In this document: piece by piece, positions 10,200-19,693 of the stretch
Position numbering within the stretch: position 1 is the first letter of the stretch
Layout: the number at the start of each line of letters is the position of its first letter
Source of the DNA: Saccharum officinarum
Lineage: Eukaryota > Streptophyta > Magnoliopsida > Poales > Poaceae
Length of the DNA: 64,000 nt
Reading direction: 5' to 3'
Assembly: GCA_020631735.1 (NCBI GenBank)
Contig: CM036209.1
Location: forward strand, 1,971,478-2,035,477
Program-made: the position numbers and the translations under genes
The notes under the pieces: model-generated
What the model saw: only the letters and a program-made list of their open reading frames with translations
Database searches by the model: none
What the model was told of the DNA's origin: nothing

Positions 10200-11149
10200 A
10201 CGCGTCCGGTCATCACCGATCGGACGCGGTCGCGCGTCCGGTGCGAGTACAGTATGCTCCCTGCACGATCGGACGCGTCTGGTCACCCCTGACCGGTGCG
10301 TCCGGTCACTCAGTTGTTTTTCGGTTTTCGATCGTTACGAGCGACCGGCGCGTCCGGTCAGTTCGACCGGCGCGTCCGGTCAGCTCGTGTTTTGCTGAGT
10401 CAGCAGGTAACGGTTTGTTTTGTCTGTGGGGTGTATAAATACATCCCCACCACCTCTTTTAGAGGTCTCTTGCTCATTTGATCAGCTGATAAACACCTTT
10501 AGAGTGCAAGGGAGTGCAAGAGCACTAGTGAGGATAGAGATTTGAGAATCAAAGCTTGAGAGTTCCTCACTAGCGATTAGAGAGTAGCAAGTGTGCATCC
10601 ACTTTCTTATTTGGGCTCGTAGTGGTCAAGTGAGAGTTCTAGCTTGTTACTCTTGGTGATCGCCATCACCTAGACGACTTGGTGGTGATTGGGAGTTCGG
10701 TGATCATCCGGCGGAGCTTGTGGATGACCCAACTCATCTTGTGAGCGGTTGTGGGTGATTCACCGCGACGGAGTGTCAAAGAATCAACCCATAGAGAGCA
10801 CTTGATCCTTGCGCGGATCAAGGGGGAGCTACACCCTTGCGCGGGTGCTCCAACGAGGACTAGTGGGGAGTGGCGACTCTCCGATACCTCGGAAAAATAT
10901 CGCCGTGTTCCTTGCCCCTTTACATTCAAGCATTTACATTCTCGTATTTACTTTCATTGCTTGTTTACATTCCTAGACTTGCCATGCTAGACTAGGTTTG
11001 GAAACTAGGGTGCAAAACTTTGTATCGGTAGACTCTCTAGGAACACAAGTAGACACTAGGGGTGAATTCCGGCTTGTAGGATTTATTTCTTGCATTTAAT
11101 TTTTAGAAAAGCCCAATTCACCCCCCTCTTGGGCATCTTGATCCTTTCA
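10200..11149 (+). repeat. Sirevirus E2, 5' LTR (3' part; the rest lies left of E1)
   Basis: Co-linear with 20350-21298, with about 13 differences by eye. It begins in the middle of a GACCGGACGCGTCCGGTC palindrome because E1 is inserted there, so the first ~650 bases of this LTR lie beyond the left edge. TATAAATA at 10434-10441 marks the promoter. The LTR ends CTTTCA at 11149 and is followed by the PBS. Confidence 0.95.
10434..10441 (+). promoter_or_regulatory. E2 LTR promoter TATA box
   Basis: TATAAATA 40-60 bases downstream of the last palindrome of the U3 array; the same box recurs at 20584-20591 in the right LTR. Transcription of E2 RNA should start shortly downstream. Confidence 0.75.
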
Positions 11150-11165
11150 ATTGGTATCAGAGCCG
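11150..11165 (+). promoter_or_regulatory. E2 primer binding site (initiator Met tRNA)
   Basis: TTGGTATCAGAGCC lies one base after the LTR end. It is complementary to initiator Met tRNA and fixes the plus orientation of E2. Confidence 0.93.
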
Positions 11166-11202
11166 TGTTGCTCTATTTTTAGGCTTTACCGCCTAGAGCA
11201 AG

Positions 11203-13554
11203 ATGTCTAATGGGGAAGGACCACCTCCCACTTTTGAGGGAGACAATTTTCCATATTGGAAAATTCGTATGGAGGCGTACCTTGAAGCCATAGATGTTGG
11301 GTGCCTTAGAGCCGCAACCGAAGGGCTTCCCCCCATAAGGGATCCCGCTAACCCAAGTGGTGACGAGGAGAAGTACGACCGGTGGAATGCAAAGGCCAAA
11401 AATGCACTCTACCGGGGCTTAGGCAAAGATATCTTCAATCGCGTGCGTAATGCAAAGAACGCTCATGAATTGTGGGAAAATCTTTGTGCTCTCCATGAGG
11501 GAACTAAGAGTGAGCGTGAGGAACGCTATCACATAGCCTTAAAGAAAATTAATTCTTTTGAGATGCTTCCCAAAGAAAGTGCTAATGACATGTACACTCG
11601 CTTGAATGTTCTTGTAGAGGACCTCAATGCTCTTGGGCTCACCAAAATGAGCCAATCGGATGTTGCAAGGAAGATCTTGAGTGTGCTTCCCGTTGAGAAG
11701 TATGGACACATTGTCACCGTGCTTCACCAAAGTGATCTTTCCACCGCAACACCGACTCAAGTTTTAGGGAAAATCAATGCTCATGAGATGTACATGCATA
11801 TCACTCTGGAAGAGGGCTCATCATCTTCCAAGAAGAAAGACTTGGCCTTCAAAGCTAGTCATGACAAGAAGAAGAAGAAGGGCCAAGCCATGATGGTGCA
11901 AGAAAGCTCAAGTGAAAGTGATGTTGATGATGAATCACTTGCACTCATGGTGAGAAAGACCACCAAGATGCTAAAGAAGCTTAACAAGAGTGGCATCAAG
12001 TTCGATGGCAAGAAGAAGAAATTCTTCACAAGTAGCAAGAGAAAGCCAATCTCGGAGATGGATTGCTACAATTGTGGTGAACTTGGCCACCTAGCTCATC
12101 AATGCCCTAGACCACCAAAAGACAAGTACAAGAACAAGAACAAGGGCAAGAAAAATGATTCAAGTGATGAAGAAGAAGAGAAGAAGAAGAACAAGCCATA
12201 CAAGAAGAAGGATGGCAAGAAGAAGGAGTTCCACAAGAAGATGAAGGGAGGAAAGGCATACATTGTTGGTGATTGGCTCACCGACATTGAATCATCTTGT
12301 GAGTCCTCCGAAGATGAGAGCGATGATGAGAAAGAGAAGGTTGTCACATTTGTGATGGGGCCATCATCTTCACCAACATCTTCATCACCACCTTCACCGC
12401 CTCCTTCACCATCATCGTCCACTACTCACCTATGCCTTATGGCCAAGGGTGAACGAAAGGTACAAAACCATGATAGTGATGATGATGATGATGATAGTGA
12501 TAGTGATGACGAATATGACTCACCTTCTTATGATGAACTTGTAAAATTGCTAAACAAGTACACTAAAATCATAAGAAGAACTAGAAGTGAAAATGATGAT
12601 CTTCAAAATGAAAATGAATCACTCTCATCCAAGCTTGAAAATATTCAAAAGACTAGTGGTGAGCTTAGAGTTCAAAATGAAGTGATGTCTTCCACTCTCA
12701 AGGAGCTCAAAACCTCTTATAAAGAGCTTAAAGATCAACATGATAAACTTGAGAAGAAGCATGATGAGCTCATCACTAGACATAATTCTCTAAAGGACAA
12801 ATACACCACATTAAAAATTGACTATGATAGTCTTGTGGTTGCTAATGAACTTGCTCTTGAGACACATGATGCTACTAACCATGTTGTTAAGTGTGATATA
12901 GCTACATCATGTGATGACTTGATCATTGAAAGCATTGAGCGAGGTTCTAGTAGCAAAGGCAAGAGTGTGGTTGAGTCAAGCAACCATGATGATTATGCTA
13001 AGATTAAGAGTGAGAATGAGAAGCTTGCAAATGAGAACAAGAAGCTAAAAGGTTTGATGGCTCTTGAGAAGCAACCAACAAATGAGTCACTCATTGAAGA
13101 AAACAAAAAGCTCAAGCAAGAAAAAGAGCATCTCAAGACTGGCCTAAGCAAGTTCACAAGAGGCCAACATTTGCAAAGTGAGCTCCTCATGAACACCGTA
13201 ATGAAGATGGATACAAGTGGTATTGGGTACTTGGCAAATCAAGAGAAGAAAGCAAAAGCTCAACAACAACAAAGCAAGTCAAAGCCCAAGCCAAAGAGAT
13301 GTGTTGAGTGTGGTCAAGAAGGTCACTTTGCTCATGAATGCAAAACTCCACCACCACAACCCTTGCCCAAGCATGCTAGACCCTTCGCCTTCAATGCTCA
13401 TTATATGCTAAGAAAAGATTCAAATGGAAAGATAAAAGTCATGTTTTTGGGTCCCCCAAACAAGAATAGGCCAAAGAAAATATGGGTTGCCAAGTCACTA
13501 GTTGAGAAAGTCAAGGGCCCCTCTCAAGTTTGGGTCCCTAAACAAAAAGCTTGA
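11203..13554 (+). CDS. gag: E2 gag polyprotein
   Basis: 783-residue intact Sirevirus gag starting at the first ATG after the PBS. It opens with PPTFEGDNFPYWKIRMEAYL, the copia gag domain. A CCHC knuckle CYNCGELGHLAHQC lies near residue 290 and a second, CVECGQEGHFAHEC, near residue 705. Between them are a lysine-rich block, an Asp/Ser-rich block, and a long coiled coil (about residues 440-690). It ends WVPKQKA with TGA. It is clearly diverged from the E1 and E5 gags, so E2 belongs to another Sirevirus family. The pol part follows in a different frame 14 bases on. Confidence 0.95.
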   Translation: MSNGEGPPPTFEGDNFPYWKIRMEAYLEAIDVGCLRAATEGLPPIRDPANPSGDEEKYDRWNAKAKNALYRGLGKDIFNRVRNAKNAHELWENLCALHEGTKSEREERYHIALKKINSFEMLPKESANDMYTRLNVLVEDLNALGLTKMSQSDVARKILSVLPVEKYGHIVTVLHQSDLSTATPTQVLGKINAHEMYMHITLEEGSSSSKKKDLAFKASHDKKKKKGQAMMVQESSSESDVDDESLALMVRKTTKMLKKLNKSGIKFDGKKKKFFTSSKRKPISEMDCYNCGELGHLAHQCPRPPKDKYKNKNKGKKNDSSDEEEEKKKNKPYKKKDGKKKEFHKKMKGGKAYIVGDWLTDIESSCESSEDESDDEKEKVVTFVMGPSSSPTSSSPPSPPPSPSSSTTHLCLMAKGERKVQNHDSDDDDDDSDSDDEYDSPSYDELVKLLNKYTKIIRRTRSENDDLQNENESLSSKLENIQKTSGELRVQNEVMSSTLKELKTSYKELKDQHDKLEKKHDELITRHNSLKDKYTTLKIDYDSLVVANELALETHDATNHVVKCDIATSCDDLIIESIERGSSSKGKSVVESSNHDDYAKIKSENEKLANENKKLKGLMALEKQPTNESLIEENKKLKQEKEHLKTGLSKFTRGQHLQSELLMNTVMKMDTSGIGYLANQEKKAKAQQQQSKSKPKPKRCVECGQEGHFAHECKTPPPQPLPKHARPFAFNAHYMLRKDSNGKIKVMFLGPPNKNRPKKIWVAKSLVEKVKGPSQVWVPKQKA

Positions 13555-13568
13555 TCTTTTGTGTGTAG

Positions 13569-15284
13569 GTGAACTACAAGACCGGTGGATCTCATTGGGT
13601 TATTGATAGTGGTTGCACTCAACATATGATCGGTGATCCTCGTATGTTCACCACCATTGAAGAGAATGGAATATGTCAAGAGAAGATCACATTTGGGGAT
13701 AATTCAAAGAGCAAAGTCAAGGGTATAGGCAAGATTGCAATATCACATGATCACTCACTCTCAAATGTGCTCTATGTTGCTTCATTGAGTTTCAACTTGT
13801 TATCCGTTGGGCAACTTTGTGACCTTGGCTTCCAATGCTTGTTCACACCAAATGAAGTGGAAGTTTCAAAGATAGATGACAAGCAAGTGATATTCAAAGG
13901 CTTTAGATACAACAATCTTTATCTTGTTGACTTCACCTCCGAAGATGCAAATTTGATGACATGTTTGTTCACCAAGACCTCACTTGGTTGGCTTTGGCAT
14001 AGGAGGCTTGCTCATGTTGGAATGAACACTCTCAACAAGCTTTTGAAGAAAGAACTAGTGAGAGGATTAAAGGATGTGAAGTTTGAAAAGGACAAACCTT
14101 GTAGTGCATGTCAAGCGGGCAAACAAGTTGCAAATACTCATCCAACCAAAGCTTTCATGTCAACCTCAAGAGTGCTAGAACTTCTACACATGGATTTGTT
14201 TGGGCCTACAACATACAAGAGCTTGGGTGGTAATCTCTATTGTCTTGTGATAGTTGATGACTACTCAAGGTATACATGGACTTTTTTCCTTCATGACAAA
14301 TCCGAAGTGGCGAATTGCTTCAAGAAGTTTGCAAAGAGAGCACAAAATGAATTTGAAGTCAAGATAAAGAAGATTAGAAGTGACAATGGAAAAGAGTTTG
14401 ACAACACCAACATTGAAGCTTATTGTGATGAAATTGGAATCAAGCATGAGGTCTCTTCAACCTACACTCCTCAACAAAATGGTGTAGTTGAGAGAAAGAA
14501 CCGAACATTGATCACCCTTGCAAGAACAATGCTAGATGAGTACAACACTCCGGAGAAGTTGTGGGCCGAGGCAATCAACACTGCATGCTATGCTTCAAAT
14601 CGCCTCTTCCTACAAAAGTTTCTTGGCAAGACCCCTATGAGTTGCTTAATGGGAAGAAGCCGGACGTCTCTTTCTTCCGGGTGTTTGGTTGCAAATGTTA
14701 CATCTACAAGAAGCGTCAACACCTAGGGAAGTTTCAAAGACGTTGTGACATTGGTTTTCTTGTTGGTTACTCATCAAAGTCCAAAGCATATAGAGTATTT
14801 AACCATGCCACCGGTTTGGTTGAAGAAACATATGATGTGGAATTTGATGAATCTAACGGCTCCCAAGGAGCAATTGAGAATTGTGATGATGTAGGTGATG
14901 AACCCTTGAGGGAGGCCATGAAGAACATGCCGGTGGGAGACATCAAGCCAAAAGATGATGATGACGATGTACAAATTGTTGATCCACCATCTTCATCACG
15001 TGTGCCTCAAGATGATGACAAGAATGAGAGAGTTGAAAATAAAGACACTTATATCTCTCATGAACAAGTCGAGGCACAAGCTCAAGATGTTAATGCCCCC
15101 CATCCACCTCCTCAAGTGGTTGATAGAAGAAATTCACCACTACTTCAAGCACATCCACAAGATCTCATCATAGGGAGTCCTACAAAGGGAGTAATGACTC
15201 GATCCCAAAAGCTAGCTTCTTTTGTTGAACATCACTCTTTTGTCTCTTGCGTTGAACCTAAGAATGTAGAAGAAGCTCTTCTTT
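13569..15284 (+). pseudogene. pol: E2 pol fragment: protease and integrase only
   Basis: Reading starts at VNYKTGG directly after TTTTGTGTGTAG. The protease motif WVIDSGCTQHM is at about 13596-13630. The integrase zinc region lies at about 13985-14120, and the core with SDNGKEF is near 14380. A one-base deletion near 14635 shifts the frame. The second frame runs on through the integrase C-terminal part (FRVFGCKCYI) and an acidic linker to EPKNVEEAL. There the homology to E1 pol ends, about 11 residues before the reverse transcriptase would begin. Reverse transcriptase and RNase H are absent from the rest of E2, so this copy could move only with enzymes supplied in trans. Confidence 0.92.
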
Positions 15285-16767
15285 TGTTAAAAAATGAGCA
15301 TGTGTTGTCCCTTGCATTGCATATGCATGGTTGTTGTTCTTGTCGTTTCTTTTCGGTTAAGCTTTGAGCAACCTCTGTGTTCGTCCATGGATAGAGAGAG
15401 CATTTTGACGCTCCTATAGGTTCAAAAACTCTATTGCATGGCCATACGTTGCTCCTTGGGTGTTTATTGCCTATTTTATTAAAAATAATACTAGCCTAAG
15501 GCAATCTATTTTGAAAATTTTTGAGGGATTGAGTGAGGTCACTCATATCGTGTTCCAATTGGTGTTTATTTGTGTCTTCTTGAATTGGAACCTGATTGGG
15601 AGAAGTCGCGTCGTAGTTCGGAACGAAGAAGGGCGAAGAACAGTGACCGGACGCTGCACCGGACGCTGCACCGGACGCAGTGATGCTCACCACCGCGTCC
15701 GGTCCCGGTGTCCACCAGCGCGTCCGGTCATCCAGAAGACCATCTCCAGATCTACTGATTGGACGCTGCACCGGACGCGCCTCTGTTTGACCACCGCGTC
15801 CGGTCCCGGTTGCCTCCACCGCGTCCGGTCATTCGCGATGATTTCCCGAGCTCCCCTTGACCGGACTCTGACCGCGTCCGGTCAGTCCTCACCGGACACG
15901 TCCGGTCACTCCAGGAGCTTACTGGAGTGTGACCGGACGCTGCACCACCGCGTCCGGTCATAACGACCACCGCGTCCGGTCATCGCGCGTCGAGCGGATC
16001 TAACCCCTTCATAAAACCGTTCGTCCTCGGCCGTGTCTTTCACCCGCACGCGTTTTTCCGCCGCCGCCTGCCCTAACTCGCCAAATCCGCCGAGTCGCCG
16101 TCGATTCGCCGGAGCCGCCGCGCCCTTGCCGTCTTCCTTGCCTCCGGCAAGCCCAGCCACGACCCAGCCGCGTCTCCTTGCACGCGAGCGTGTGCCACCC
16201 TGCATCTGCCCGCGCCTTGCCCGCACCTGCTCCGCAGCCGCGCCACCGCCGCCCGCTCGCCTCTCGCCGCCGGTGAGCCGTGTCTTTGTCGCCGGTGAGC
16301 CGCGCCCTAGCCTATCAGCTTCACCTCTGGCTGTGGACTGCCTCGCGCTCGCCTCCAATCGATCTTCATCGAAGTTGCCCTAACCCTAACCCTAGGGTTC
16401 GCGTAACGTCGTTCGGCCGTTCGTCGTCGAGGTTTCGTCACACGCCGTCTTCTTCGCGAGAGCCCGTCCGGTGGATTCGGGGAATCTCGCGATCTAGATC
16501 ACCTCATCTTGTCACCATCGTCTCGTCGATCCGAGGTAGCTTCACGTCTCGATTCTCATCGTATCACATATGCTTGCTATCTCTAGGGTTTCGTACCTTT
16601 TAGCTGTATATGTGCTTATAGTAGATCTCTCTATTCTGTCGTTGCAGCGAGTCTGTCCGTGTGTCAGGTGAGACCAGTTTGCTGAATCCGAGGCCAAGCC
16701 TGCGGATACGGATTGAGGCCAAGCCTCTCGAGTGACAGTTCACCATCTTTCAGAGGTTTTCAGTCAG
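15285..16767 (+). other. Foreign leader region inside E2 upstream of the captured ORF
   Basis: Sequence unrelated to Sirevirus pol. 15285-15640 is AT-rich and without features I recognise. 15645-15985 is a CpG palindrome array. A TATA-like CATAAAA stands at about 16010. 16030-16350 is very GC-rich, like a grass 5' leader. CCCTAACCCTAACCCTAGGG (telo-box type) lies at 16378-16397. A plausible intron runs 16536-16647 (GAG/GTAGCT donor, pyrimidine tract, GTTGCAG acceptor). The layout looks like promoter, leader and leader intron of the ORF that begins at 16768. That reading is inference. Confidence 0.6.
15645..15985. repeat. Palindrome array inside the body of E2
   Basis: About a dozen copies of CACCGCGTCCGGTC, GACCGGACGC and TGCACCGGACGC, the same family as the U3 arrays but with CACCGCGTCCGG predominating. 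It lies within the internal region, about 25 bases upstream of a TATA-like CATAAAA and 780 bases upstream of the captured ORF. Confidence 0.85.
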
Positions 16768-19149
16768 TTTGTCAGCATGGTGCGTTGCAAGAACGCCGGT
16801 GGTGCTCCTGGTGACGGGGACGACAGTTCTCCTCGTCGGTCTGAGATTGCACGTGGGAAGCGTGTCAAGATATTGGCCAGAAAGAAGAAGAAGACACTTA
16901 CAGAGGCAAAGATCGCTCAGGCCGTGGCAGATGCAGCAGAGCAGGCAGAGAGAGGTGGCAGGAGCAGTGGCATACGTATAGGTGAGCGTCGCTTTCATCT
17001 AGAAGGTCGACAGCTCGGCACAGAGGCCACTGAGGGTACTGAGAGTACTGGAGCTACAGAGGGCATGTCAGTTGATCCACCTCCAGAGGCCACAGAGGCT
17101 CCAGATGCTACAGAGGACACAGAGGAGCAGCCAGCTCAGTCTCCACCACGTCGCCGCTCCACACGCGCACGTACTCAGGTGTCTCCTAGGCCAGAGGGCC
17201 AGCGTCGTGGAGCACGTCCTCCTCCCAGAGCTAGAGGTTCACCCCCGGTCGAGCATTTTGACTTGAGGGGTGCTACAGCACGTCAGGTGTAGGGGTTGAG
17301 GTTCGTGGAGGTCAGTCGGTGGTTTCCGCCTGTGAGGGATCCCAGAGCTTCAGAAGGATTCTATACCCCACTTCAGGAGGATTTCTACAGAGCTCTAGTT
17401 GACAGCGGTATTGCTTTCCGACCACAGAGGGTCTGTCGACTTGAGTCACTAGTTGAGGTTGTGGGAGAGCAGCTATGTCCGCACCTATCCTTTCTGCCAG
17501 GCTTGTCAGATCTTCTTGGACGGACAGGTGCATACTGCGGCACATGGGTCGGAGAGTTTTATGCTTCACTATAGATTGATCATGCCCATGATTTCATTCA
17601 CTTTGCATTCCAAGGCCGCGATCACCGTCTATACAGCACCAGAGTGCGGGAGATTCTCAGACTCCCAGCATCCAACACGAAGATACATCAGCTGTGTTTT
17701 GGTCAGACTCCTCCACCGAGACGCCCTCACGGCGGGGCAGTGCCACCTATAGACTTGGTTCGACCCTGCTTCCGTGAGCCTTTTGACGAAGGGTCTCGTC
17801 GCACGCCTGCCAGTTTGACTCCTCTTGCCAGAGTTCTGGATGCTATAGTCAGACGCACTCTACTTCCCAGACTTGGCTATAGAGAGGGACTGACTCGGAT
17901 ACAGCTATGGGTTGTTCACCACCTCCTCTCACAGATACAGTTTGACATTTGGGATCTTATACTTAGTGAGATGGAGGACACCATAGCTGAGGGATTTAAG
18001 GGTAATCGTCAGCTGCCCTATGCTCACTGGATCTGCTTCATCATTAGATCTTCCATCCAGTTACCAGCAGAGATCCGAGCTGAGATATCAGATACGACTA
18101 CTGCTTTCCCTGAGTATGATACCCGTCAGCTTTGGGCATCAGTCACCAGAGATCAGGCCCCAGTGCCAGGACAGCGTGTGCGACCTGAGGTTCCTGAGAC
18201 AGCAGCTGAGCAGGACGCCACAGTTGATGAGCTTGCAGAGGCAGAGATTGCCGATCTTGACGCTCAGCCTGCTGATCTTCCTGAGGATGTGACATCTGAC
18301 AGCACTGATGAGGACTACCAGCCCATCCCCAGGTACCGGTCTCCTCGGTCTCACGACCACGAGGCCGGTGGCTCTGGTTCAGCCTCCCGCACAGACCCAG
18401 CCATGGTGGCCATACTTGAGAGGTTGACCCAGGCACAGGAGCAGCAGCAACAACAGATACAACGATAGGCTCAGGACACAGCTGCAGCACTTGCACAGAT
18501 TCAGGCTCGTCAGGACGAGTTTCAGCGTCAGCAGCTTGAGATCCAGAGGCAGCAGGTTGAAATGCAGCGACAGCAGTACGAGATTTAGCGACAGACTGCA
18601 GCTAGTCAGCAGCAGTACTTGGACCTCCTGCGCCACCTAGTCACTGTTGGGGTTCCTCCGCCTGCTTCTGTCCTGACTTCTGCTTTACAATCCAGTGATC
18701 CATCGAGTCAGGGACAGTCGGGTTTCCAGTTCACATCTCCATAGCAGCAGGTTCCCCAGTCTTTCCAGTCCCCGAGTTTCACGCCTATTCATACGGGGTT
18801 TACACCATCAGACCAGCCTCGCCCTCACCTCCTGACAGGCACACCCTTCGGTGATTTCAGTGCTACCTACAGCGAGTTGACTGGTCAGCCGACGCCCTCG
18901 CACACTACCTTTGCTACTTCTTCAGGGTTGTCAGCTTCAGAGGCAGCTATTCCTCCAGTAACAGGGACTGGTACTACAGAGACTCTACCTTCATCAGTTG
19001 CCTTGACATATCCTCCTGCTATTGGCTCGCTACAGGCTCAGGTCACTCAGATGGATCCTATTATTGCTACTACGACAGTACCTGTTCCTGCCGTTCAGAC
19101 CCAGACAGTTACACAGCCACATGCTTCTTCGAGAGGGTCAGCCAGATAG
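16768..19149 (+). pseudogene. Captured Transposase_32-like (putative plant transposon protein) ORF with five internal TAG codons
   Basis: One frame of 794 codons from ATG 16768 to TAG 19147. It is interrupted only by TAG at 17290, 17572, 18466, 18586 and 18742. The N-terminus (MVRCKNAGG) is basic with a KKKK cluster, followed by a Thr/Glu/Ala-rich and an Arg/Pro-rich stretch. The middle has the landmarks EVSRWFPPV, EFYASL, DFIHFAFQGRDHRLY, FGQTPPPRRPHGG and HHLLSQIQFDIWDLI, which I recognise from the large grass family labelled putative plant transposon protein (Transposase_32; identified from memory). The C-terminal third is Gln-rich coiled coil (QRQQLEIQRQQ), then Pro/Ser/Thr-rich. The biochemical function of this family is not known to me. 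It lies where RT/RNase H should be and shares transcription sense with gag. A second partial copy is at 58960-59217. Confidence 0.7.
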
Positions 19150-19693
19150 CTCAGATTCCAAGGGAGATTCTCTACACTTCATGATTACTCTGCGCACCTC
19201 GGCACCCGACACGACTCCGTCTGTCCCCCATCAGATCCTTAGATTAGCTTTTTTGGCGCTTGATGCCAAAGGGGGAGAGAGTAGTTTCAGGGGGAGTTTT
19301 GAGAGAGGGTTTTCGTTTTTTTTCTTGTGTGCTACATTCATGCATCATGTTTACTTTTCAGTCATTGCATTCGTGTGACATGTCGTTGTATGATAAACCT
19401 TGAGTCTTAATGTTTTATCCAGTCACAATGTTATCTCTTGTCACCGTTGTTAATTATAGCTCTAAGGTTGTGCTTCTGTGCCTTACTCCGATTTCTTATG
19501 AGCTATATCTGTTTGTGTACTAACGCTCTTTGTCTTATCTTATGAGTACACTCTTTTGGCTTGGGGCACATAAGCAATTCCTAACCCTTTTGTGCTTATT
19601 GCTTTTTGCTTATGTGAACCATGCATGCTCGAAAACCTCAACTCCAATCTTTCATATCTTAGTGTTGTCATCAATCACCAAAAAGGGGGAGAT
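19150..19693 (+). other. E2 3' non-coding region and polypurine tract
   Basis: AT-rich, without an ORF I recognise. GCCAAAGGGGGAGAGAG at about 19265-19282 is a PPT-like duplicate. The functional PPT AAAAAGGGGGAGA lies at 19680-19692 directly before the LTR. Arms 19664-19675 (GTTGTCATCAAT) and 19729-19740 (ATTGATGACAAC) are perfect inverted repeats around the PPT and LTR start. This matches the E1 arrangement with different bases. Confidence 0.8.

Noticed and set aside
16378..16397. Interstitial telomere
   Set aside because: Only three CCCTAA units; short telo-boxes are common in plant 5' leaders.
16030..16400. Independent GC-rich coding gene (frames of 116 and 150 codons on both strands)
   Set aside because: Open on both strands because of composition; better explained as the leader of the ORF at 16768.
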